From the NCBI GenBank assembly GCA_947624635.1, contig CANQLF010000019.1:1-11553 (forward strand): a stretch of DNA of 11,553 bases, written 5' to 3'. Position 1 is the stretch's first letter; the number at the start of each line of letters is the position of its first letter. The stretch comes from an uncultured Bacilli bacterium. GTDB taxonomy: Bacteria; Bacillota_I; Bacilli_A; RF39; UBA660. Shown piece after piece: positions 6,191-11,553 of this stretch. The notes beneath the pieces were generated by a model. That model was not told the origin of the DNA. It did not search any database and saw only the letters and a program-made list of their open reading frames with translations. The translations under genes were made by a program, and so were the position numbers.

Positions 6191-7587
6191 GAGTTTAAGA
6201 AAGTTTTATATCCCATATATGCTTGGTATATATCAAATTTACTTGTAACTTCATAAGGTGCATGCATAGAAAGTACAGGAACACCACAGTCTATTACATC
6301 AATTCCTTTATTTGCTAGAATGTATGCGATTGTTCCACCGCCACCAGTATCTACTTTGCCAAGTTCAGATACTTGATATTTTATATTATTACTTTCAAAT
6401 ATACCTCTTACTTTAGCAACGTATTCAGCATTTGCATCACTTGCTCCTGATTTTCCTCTTGAACCCGTATATTTATTCATTTCAAGTCCGTGACCCAAGT
6501 GCGATACATTATTTTTTTCTGAAACAGAAGCATACATTGGATCTAATGCGCCATCAACATCTGCTGATAACATCATAGAATTACAAAATACTTTTTCTAA
6601 TAATCCTGGTTTATTTATATCCATTTTATTTAATACTTCTTGCATAAATGTATCAAATACATGTGAACACATTCCAGTATTTCCTACACTACCTATTTCT
6701 TCTTTATCAGCTAAAATACATACTGCGCTTTTTTTAGGTTTATCAATATCTAATATAGCTCTAAATGAAGAATATGCACATACTCTATCATCTTGACCGT
6801 AAGCAGCTACCATACTTTTATCAAAACCTAAGCTTCTTGCTTTAAAGTTTGGAACTAATTCTAATTCAGAACTATTAAAATCTATTTCTGTTATTCCATA
6901 CTTTTCATTTAATAAATTTAATATATTAAGTTTTACTGATTCAGGTTTATCATCATAAGGAATATTACCAACAATGATATTTAAATCTTCCCCTTCTACT
7001 CCATCTTTTAATTTCTTTTCCATTTGATCTGTTGCTAAATGTGGTAGTAAGTCAGTAATTGTAAATATTGGATCATCTTCATCATTACCAATAGAAATGT
7101 TTATTTTTTCACCACCACTTTTAACAATTACTCCTCTTATTTCTAAAGGTATAGTTGTCCATTGATATTTTTTGATACCTCCATAATAATGTGTTTTTAA
7201 ATATGCAAAACCACTATCTTCATATAATGGATTAGGTTTTAAATCAAGTCTTGGTGAATCTATATGAGCGCCTACTATATTTACTCCATTAATAATAGAA
7301 TCTTCACCAATAACCATTGCATATAAACTTTTATCTCTATTTACATAAAATACTTTATCTCCAAAACTTAATTTATCTACATCACATATATTTTTAAAAC
7401 CATTTTTTAATAATTCTTCTTTAGCAAAACTAGATGCTTCTCTTTCTGTTTTAACTTTGTTTAAAAAGTTAATGTAATCATCAGAAAATGAAAATATATT
7501 CTTTTTTTCATCTTCACTAACATTTAACCAACCACTTTTTTTATCAACAAATAATTTGTCTTTTAATTCTTTATTTTTATCTTCCAT
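6184..7587 (-). CDS. apeA: M18-family metallo-aminopeptidase (aspartyl/leucyl aminopeptidase type)
   Basis: Cytoplasmic zinc aminopeptidase of about 467 residues that removes N-terminal residues, probably acidic or neutral, from peptides. The family's metal and catalytic positions are present: His108 in GAHIDSPR, Asp266 in GQDDRVCAY, Glu296-Glu297 in DKEEIGS, Asp343 in SADVDGA and His442 in LSMHAPYE. The GKVDTGGGGT segment near 410-420 is also typical. The length and the KTERE motif near residue 46 fit the longer M18 subgroup named ApeA. M18 enzymes usually form dodecamers (family knowledge). I chose ATG 7587 because AGAAAGG lies 9 nt upstream; the longer frame from TTG 7620 has no ribosome binding site. 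It follows the zinc-ribbon gene with a 54-nt gap, may be cotranscribed with it, and has its own candidate -10 in the gap. Confidence 0.93.
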   Translation of the reverse strand: MEDKNKELKDKLFVDKKSGWLNVSEDEKKNIFSFSDDYINFLNKVKTEREASSFAKEELLKNGFKNICDVDKLSFGDKVFYVNRDKSLYAMVIGEDSIINGVNIVGAHIDSPRLDLKPNPLYEDSGFAYLKTHYYGGIKKYQWTTIPLEIRGVIVKSGGEKINISIGNDEDDPIFTITDLLPHLATDQMEKKLKDGVEGEDLNIIVGNIPYDDKPESVKLNILNLLNEKYGITEIDFNSSELELVPNFKARSLGFDKSMVAAYGQDDRVCAYSSFRAILDIDKPKKSAVCILADKEEIGSVGNTGMCSHVFDTFMQEVLNKMDINKPGLLEKVFCNSMMLSADVDGALDPMYASVSEKNNVSHLGHGLEMNKYTGSRGKSGASDANAEYVAKVRGIFESNNIKYQVSELGKVDTGGGGTIAYILANKGIDVIDCGVPVLSMHAPYEVTSKFDIYQAYMGYKTFLNSK

Positions 7588-7596
7588 ATTAACCAG

Positions 7597-7603
7597 CCTT
7601 TCT
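7597..7603 (-). promoter_or_regulatory. Ribosome binding site deciding the M18 start
   Basis: AGAAAGG on the minus strand lies 9 nt before the ATG at 7587. The 11-codon upstream extension starting with TTG at 7620 lacks such a site and adds residues (MFIINIERLVN) not expected in the family. Confidence 0.65.
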
Positions 7604-7609
7604 ATATTT

Positions 7610-7638
7610 ATTATAAACAATAATTAATTTTTTATAAA
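7610..7638 (-). promoter_or_regulatory. Candidate promoter of the M18 gene
   Basis: A perfect -10 TATAAT (7615-7610) has TTTATA 17 nt upstream (7638-7633), a 4-of-6 match to the -35 consensus. It lies between the zinc-ribbon gene and the M18 gene, so the M18 gene could be transcribed alone. In AT-rich DNA such matches occur by chance, so this is tentative. Confidence 0.35.
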
Positions 7639-7641
7639 TAT

Positions 7642-8283
7642 CTATTTAATATATCTCATTAATTTATTGTATTCACTCATAACCTCATTATATTCTTCAT
7701 CAAAATTTCTATTAAACATAACTGAATTACTTTTTGGATTAATTACCAAATTACTAAATTCTAAATATTCGTCATAATAATCTTCTAGCACGTCTAGTTC
7801 ATCTTCAAATAAATCTAATGGATTATTAATTTTTTTCATTAAATTATTTACTTCATTTTGATTATTTTTAATTAAATTAACTTTATTATTATATTCGGTA
7901 TTTATTAGTAAATTATTTAATGAATTATTATTTTTTATTATTAGGCCACATTCATTAGATAAACTAACTCCTTCATTAATTTTATTAGCTACTTCTTTTA
8001 AATTATTATTAAAAATTTTCTTTTCTTTATTCACATAGTTTATTCCTATAAATAATCCTATTATTAATATAAGTAATATTATAGAAATAATTATTATGCA
8101 TATTTTTTTAGAATTTTTCTTAATTGGACATCCACAATTAGGACAAGATTTACTATCTTTATCAATTAATTTTCCACATTCAGCGCATTTTATTTTTTCA
8201 TTAATCTTATTTCCACAATGTACACATTTTGCTGATTTATCAGATATTTCTTTACCACAATTTTCACATTTAATCATTGCCAT
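7642..8283 (-). CDS. Membrane-anchored double-zinc-ribbon protein of unknown function
   Basis: Protein of 213 residues. The N-terminus has two zinc ribbons, each with two CxxC pairs: C6/C9 with C20/C23, and C33/C36 with C47/C50. A basic stretch (KKNSKK, 55-60) and one strongly hydrophobic helix (about 60-83) follow. The remaining 130 residues are Asn-, Glu- and Leu-rich and probably helical and extracellular, with the zinc ribbons inside. Zinc-ribbon proteins of this design are common in Firmicutes, mostly uncharacterised; they may sense or scaffold at the membrane. The start ATG has AAGGAG 11 nt upstream, slightly far; a second in-frame ATG two codons later would be farther still. It has a strong promoter of its own. 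No terminator is visible before the M18 gene downstream. Confidence 0.8.
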   Translation of the reverse strand: MAMIKCENCGKEISDKSAKCVHCGNKINEKIKCAECGKLIDKDSKSCPNCGCPIKKNSKKICIIIISIILLILIIGLFIGINYVNKEKKIFNNNLKEVANKINEGVSLSNECGLIIKNNNSLNNLLINTEYNNKVNLIKNNQNEVNNLMKKINNPLDLFEDELDVLEDYYDEYLEFSNLVINPKSNSVMFNRNFDEEYNEVMSEYNKLMRYIK

Positions 8284-8309
8284 ATTAATTCATACTCCTT
8301 CTATGATTA

Positions 8310-8338
8310 ATTATAAACCAGAATTTGGTATTTGTTAA
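8310..8338 (-). promoter_or_regulatory. Strong sigma-70-type promoter of the zinc-ribbon gene
   Basis: On the minus strand -35 TTAACA (8338-8333, 5 of 6) and a perfect -10 TATAAT (8315-8310) are 17 nt apart. This is the best promoter match seen in the window. It lies just past the terminator of the racemase/M29 operon, so it starts a new transcription unit. Confidence 0.75.
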
Positions 8339-8370
8339 TACAAAATCCATAAAACAAAATTTTATGGATT
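8338..8370 (-). terminator. Strong terminator closing the methyltransferase-racemase-M29 operon
   Basis: On the minus strand AATCCATAAAA (8370-8360) pairs perfectly with TTTTATGGATT (8354-8344) around a 5-nt loop, followed by TTGTATT. The first arm includes the last codons (Asn-Pro) and the TAA stop of the M29 gene. The hairpin sits just ahead of the zinc-ribbon promoter, whose -35 box begins where the T-rich tail ends. Confidence 0.75.
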
Positions 8371-9468
8371 CATACTCTTCTTCTTTACTTTACTATTTAA
8401 TTCAGTTAATCTTTCATCTACAAATATTCCATTTTTTTGTATCAATTTATCGTCAAAATAAATTCTGCCACCCTTTTCCATGTTGACAATTAAATCCCAG
8501 TGCATAATGCTTCTATTGCCATTATCTGTATCATAATGTGGTTCTCCTATAGCAAAATGTACTGTTTTAATCATTTTTTCGTTAAATAAATTGTCATTAT
8601 AATTTCTTTTTATGTATGGATTAAGTCCAAAAGCAAATTCTCCAAAATATCTTGATCCTTCATCTGAATCTAAAATTTGCTTAAATTTTCCGTCCAAGTT
8701 ACATTGTGAATCTATTATTTTACCATTCTTAATAATTATTTTAATATCTTTATATGTGTCACTCCTAAAAAATGTATCGACATTAAAATGTATTTTACCG
8801 TTCATAGAAAATTTTTCTGGAGCAGTATAAACTTCACCATCTGGCAAGTTACATTTTCCACAACAAACTACAGTTGGAATTTTAGATTTTGAAAATGTAA
8901 CATCTGTTCCATCATCATTATATACTTTTATTTGATTAGTATTATCCAAAACATTTTTCAATGTTTCACAGGATTTATACAAACTGCTATAATCAAAATT
9001 CGATACTTCTTCTAACAATTTAATGTGTTCTTCATATGATATTCCAAATAAATTTGATAATTCTTTTTGAGGATATCTTAAATAAACCCATCTTTTAAAA
9101 TTCATTATTTTTTTAAATATTTTTAGATAATATTTATTTTTGAAATTTAATATATCTGCATTTTTTATTCCACTATATTCATCTATATTATTATCTAACA
9201 TTATAGCTGCATCACATGAACCGATTAGTTTTTCATATTCTTTGAATAACTCTGCATATATATTATCATTTTTAGATTTTATTAATGATCTATTAAGATC
9301 AAAATCATTCCATAAAATATAAGGTATTGATCCTCTTTCGATTATTTTCTTTGCTATTAAGTTACAGTATTTAAGGGAATTTAAATCAGCAAAAATAAAT
9401 ACTTTTTCATTTTCTTTTAATTCTAAAGAGTAATCAAGTATTCCATCAACTTTCATATTTTCTACCAT
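8362..9468 (-). CDS. M29-family metallo-aminopeptidase (AmpS/PepS-like)
   Basis: Cytoplasmic dinuclear-metal aminopeptidase of 368 residues, somewhat shorter than the usual ~400-410 of the family. The C-terminal half carries all the family's metal or catalytic residues: Glu212 in PDGEVYTAP, Glu277 in FGEFAFGLNP, His304 in HFAIGE, Tyr312, His323 and Asp325 in MHWDLI. The N-terminal half (VFIFADLNS... and a Rossmann-like pattern to ~140) matches the family's first domain. These enzymes release N-terminal residues from peptides with broad specificity. AGGAGG lies 6 nt before the ATG, an ideal spacing. It is the third gene after the methyltransferase and alanine racemase genes, 42 nt downstream of the racemase with no terminator in the gap, so cotranscription is likely. 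It is followed by a strong terminator. Confidence 0.92.
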   Translation of the reverse strand: MVENMKVDGILDYSLELKENEKVFIFADLNSLKYCNLIAKKIIERGSIPYILWNDFDLNRSLIKSKNDNIYAELFKEYEKLIGSCDAAIMLDNNIDEYSGIKNADILNFKNKYYLKIFKKIMNFKRWVYLRYPQKELSNLFGISYEEHIKLLEEVSNFDYSSLYKSCETLKNVLDNTNQIKVYNDDGTDVTFSKSKIPTVVCCGKCNLPDGEVYTAPEKFSMNGKIHFNVDTFFRSDTYKDIKIIIKNGKIIDSQCNLDGKFKQILDSDEGSRYFGEFAFGLNPYIKRNYNDNLFNEKMIKTVHFAIGEPHYDTDNGNRSIMHWDLIVNMEKGGRIYFDDKLIQKNGIFVDERLTELNSKVKKKSMNP

Positions 9469-9510
9469 ATATAACCTCCTAAAATAAATATTAAAGATAG
9501 TTTAATATAA

Positions 9511-10581
9511 TTATTTTTTTAATACCCTAGGAACTCTTGAAGATATTGAACTTAATACTTCATAATTACAAATATTATTGCACCAAGTTCCAATTTTTTC
9601 TACTGTTAAATTATCATTATCCCAGATATATACTTGTTGTCCTAATTTTACATTTGGAATATCCGTAACATCAATCATCATATTATCCATGCAAATACCA
9701 ATTATTTTTGCTTTTTCTTTTTCGATTATTACATAAGGTTCACCTGTATCTAATGTTAATAATCCATCAGCAAATCCAAAGGGAATTGTAGCTACAACAG
9801 TTTTTCTTTTTGCAATAAAATTTTGATTATAACCGACACTTTCCCCTTTTTCAATAGTCTTTAAAAAGCTTATTTTTGTAACTAATTTTGTACTTGGTTT
9901 TAAATCTAAAACATCTTTTAAACTATCATTAGGATAATATCCATAAATTAAAATTCCTATTCTAACCATATTATCTATATAATCTTTATAAAATTTTAAT
10001 CCACCACTACTACAAAAGTGTATGTTTCTAGGGAAAATACCATTATCGTTGAATATTTTAATTGCTTCTTTAAATAATTTAATTTGATTTAGCGAAAAAG
10101 TTTTATCTGTGTTTGAAGATAAGTGAGTATATATACCATCTACTTTTATATTTTTATTTTCTTTTAATTTGCAAATGTACTCATCTATATTTTTAAGTTG
10201 TAGTCCTGTTCTTCCCATGCCAGTTTCAATTTCTATATGAACTTGTACTTTTGATTTACTATCTATAATATCAAAAATATTTGAGCCATTTAAAATAAAA
10301 TCATAATTTTTTGAAATAGAAAATTCTTCTTTTGATAAAGGATATAAAATCAAAATATTATTTTTATATCCGTTTTTTCTTAGTTCTATAGCTTCATCGA
10401 GTAAAGCTACTCCAACATAATTAAATTTGTTTAAAATAGTTTCACAATAATTTAAATATGTTCCATAACCAAAAGATTTCACTATCGGCATTATATTTAT
10501 ACCTTTTCCTAAATATTTTTTTATTTCTTCTATGTTATGCTTAATATTTTTTAAGTCTACTATTAATTGTGTTGTTCTCAT
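9511..10581 (-). CDS. alr: Alanine racemase (PLP-dependent, fold type III), with two unusual active-site positions
   Basis: Interconverts L- and D-alanine, normally to supply D-Ala for peptidoglycan. It has 356 residues, close to the family's ~360-390. Lys35 in MPIVKSFGYG is the PLP lysine. Tyr251 in SVGYNQNF matches the second catalytic base. Arg207 in MVRIGILIYG contacts the PLP pyridine. CMDNMMIDVT (297-306) and the ending SRVPRVL are family motifs, and HFCSSGG (188-194) lies in the phosphate-binding region. Two positions differ from the textbook enzyme. The carbamylated Lys that precedes DTGMGR is Glu117 here, and the Tyr that shapes the substrate pocket before RVPR (Tyr354 in Geobacillus) is Ser348. 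Substrate may therefore not be limited to alanine. The ATG overlaps the methyltransferase stop by one base (TAATG) with GAGGTG upstream, so translation is probably coupled. Confidence 0.93.
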   Translation of the reverse strand: MRTTQLIVDLKNIKHNIEEIKKYLGKGINIMPIVKSFGYGTYLNYCETILNKFNYVGVALLDEAIELRKNGYKNNILILYPLSKEEFSISKNYDFILNGSNIFDIIDSKSKVQVHIEIETGMGRTGLQLKNIDEYICKLKENKNIKVDGIYTHLSSNTDKTFSLNQIKLFKEAIKIFNDNGIFPRNIHFCSSGGLKFYKDYIDNMVRIGILIYGYYPNDSLKDVLDLKPSTKLVTKISFLKTIEKGESVGYNQNFIAKRKTVVATIPFGFADGLLTLDTGEPYVIIEKEKAKIIGICMDNMMIDVTDIPNVKLGQQVYIWDNDNLTVEKIGTWCNNICNYEVLSSISSRVPRVLKK

Positions 10582-11519
10582 TATTTCACCTCAAAAACAT
10601 AATATTGAAATATTGCATTACGTTCTTTATCATATCCGTTACATATAATTGGTTTTAATCCATATTTTATAAACATTTCTTTTCTAATTAAAACTGGGGT
10701 ATGACCAAAACATACAATTAATCCATTTTTCTTAACTTTTTTAATTAATATTCTAAGTATTTTGTAAGCTTCTTTAGTAGTTACAACTTCTGAATTTAGA
10801 AATCTCAAAAACATTAAATCAACCGAATGATCTTTTAATGGCGAATTTATTGCATTACAACAGAGTGATTCATCAACATAATTTTTTGCATGTTCAACCA
10901 TTTCTTTACTTAAATCATGTCCAATTGTATATGAATATGGAAATTCTTTTTTAAATTCATATAAAAATTCACCTGTAGAACATGCTGGATCATATACTAT
11001 TTTATAATCTTTTTTTATATCATTTAAAATTTCTTTCGTGAAGTTTCTTAAATGGAATTCTCCATAACCTAAGTATTCTTTTTTTTCTTCATTAAAAGTC
11101 CATCCTTCAGTAGGAGATGATTCTTCTTTTTTAGTATAGAAATCTTTATATTTATATGGATAATATATATCTAATTTTCTATTTTTTTTAATTTCATTAA
11201 AAACAAATAATTTTTCTTCATTATTAAAAGGATAATACTCTATTGTTATTTTTCTATTATTTAATGTTCTTTTATGTAACAATCCTAAAAGCATAGGAGC
11301 AGTTATCATACTACAATTAATTGCATTTATTTTATTTTCATTTCTTAGTTCTGATCTAATTTTTCTACCTACGATAGTTTTACCTTTATAATTTTTAATA
11401 ATAAATATATTTTGAGGTAAATTATAATCATAATCTTCAAATATAGTTTTTTTTCTACTTAATATTTCAGATAAATCTATTCTTTTAATGTTTTCAATCA
11501 TATCTAAATTATTTTCCAT
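10581..11519 (-). CDS. SAM-dependent methyltransferase with an unrecognised N-terminal region; start may lie outside the window
   Basis: Class I (Rossmann-fold) methyltransferase in its C-terminal half: motif I VYDPACSTGEF (175-185), acidic residue D202 at the end of strand 2 (IGHDLSKEMVEHAKNYV), and NSPLKDHSVDLMFLRF (225-240) as post-motif and motif II. The usual GxGxG is replaced by PACSTG, a less common variant. Residues 1-150 are basic and Tyr/Asn-rich and match nothing I recognise; they may select the substrate, which cannot be deduced. It is the first gene visible in the operon with the racemase (1-nt overlap). The ATG at 11519 has no Shine-Dalgarno, unlike the other genes here. The frame stays open to the window edge at 11553 (VRQINLSIHAI precedes the ATG), so the gene may begin upstream and be partial here. 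Confidence 0.75.
   Translation of the reverse strand: MENNLDMIENIKRIDLSEILSRKKTIFEDYDYNLPQNIFIIKNYKGKTIVGRKIRSELRNENKINAINCSMITAPMLLGLLHKRTLNNRKITIEYYPFNNEEKLFVFNEIKKNRKLDIYYPYKYKDFYTKKEESSPTEGWTFNEEKKEYLGYGEFHLRNFTKEILNDIKKDYKIVYDPACSTGEFLYEFKKEFPYSYTIGHDLSKEMVEHAKNYVDESLCCNAINSPLKDHSVDLMFLRFLNSEVVTTKEAYKILRILIKKVKKNGLIVCFGHTPVLIRKEMFIKYGLKPIICNGYDKERNAIFQYYVFEVK
10587..10592 (-). promoter_or_regulatory. Ribosome binding site of the racemase inside the methyltransferase gene
   Basis: GAGGTG on the minus strand lies within the final codons of the methyltransferase gene, 5 nt before the racemase ATG. Together with the TAATG stop/start overlap this indicates translational coupling of the two genes. 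Confidence 0.7.
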
Positions 11520-11553
11520 TATTGCATGTATTGATAAATTAATTTGCCTAACT

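Noticed and set aside
8096..8338. Plus-strand open frame of about 80 codons opposite the zinc-ribbon gene
   Set aside because: It lies antisense to the Cys-rich coding sequence and its promoter, has no Shine-Dalgarno, and shows no recognisable protein features.
8612..9322. Two short plus-strand frames (8612-8830 and 9140-9322) opposite the M29 gene
   Set aside because: Both are antisense to conserved M29 motifs, lack ribosome binding sites and show no domain features.
9469..9510. Separate promoter for the M29 gene
   Set aside because: The 42-nt gap after the racemase gene is AT-rich but has no -35/-10 pair with proper spacing that leaves room for the ribosome site; cotranscription with the racemase is simpler.
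1..11553. Mycoplasma-type genetic code (TGA as Trp), suggested by low GC
   Set aside because: Trp is encoded by TGG throughout and all genes read through at full family length with TGA treated as a stop. The absence of TGA stops is most likely just AT-rich stop choice plus a small sample.

Overview
This is an AT-rich window (roughly a quarter GC by eye) from what looks like an uncultivated low-GC Firmicutes / Bacilli-Mollicutes-type bacterium, probably gut- or host-associated. The basis is base composition, strong Shine-Dalgarno sites (AGGAGG, GGAGG, AAGGAG), and a giant Asn/Ser/Tyr-rich surface protein with a pilin-like N-terminus of a kind common in such genomes. Trp is encoded by TGG and every stop codon is TAA or TAG, so the standard bacterial code fits and no Mycoplasma-style TGA=Trp is needed. 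Taxonomy is inference; there is no rRNA or tRNA to confirm it.

Layout, left to right: (1) 7-46 terminator and 95-3292 (minus), a ~1065-residue surface protein with a prepilin-like membrane anchor and a C-terminal region resembling the formylglycine-generating-enzyme / C-type-lectin fold. (2) 3366-5040, a complete single-gene IS66-family insertion sequence (ISBst12-like) with 14-bp perfect terminal inverted repeats, an intact DDE transposase and its own terminator. It sits 73 bp upstream of the surface-protein start codon and is the only element with a plus-strand gene. (3) 5229-5822 (minus), a six-helix DUF308/HdeD-like membrane protein with its own promoter and terminator. (4) 5895-6116 (minus), a start-less remnant of a winged-helix DNA-binding domain. 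(5) 6184-8283 (minus), a membrane-anchored double-zinc-ribbon protein followed by an M18 aminopeptidase. (6) 8362-11519 (minus), a probable three-gene operon: SAM-dependent methyltransferase, alanine racemase (overlapping by 1 nt) and M29 aminopeptidase, closed by a strong terminator.

The housekeeping part is amino-acid and peptide metabolism: two metallo-aminopeptidases and an alanine racemase that would supply D-Ala for peptidoglycan. The methyltransferase at the head of the racemase operon has an N-terminal ~150-residue region I do not recognise. The accessory part is the surface protein, the IS next to its promoter and the decayed regulator fragment. I see no CRISPR array, phage module, toxin-antitoxin pair or reverse transcriptase, and no convincing new defence system. 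The observations most worth checking are the IS/promoter junction, the non-canonical residues in the racemase, the methyltransferase-racemase-peptidase operon and the decayed winged-helix fragment.
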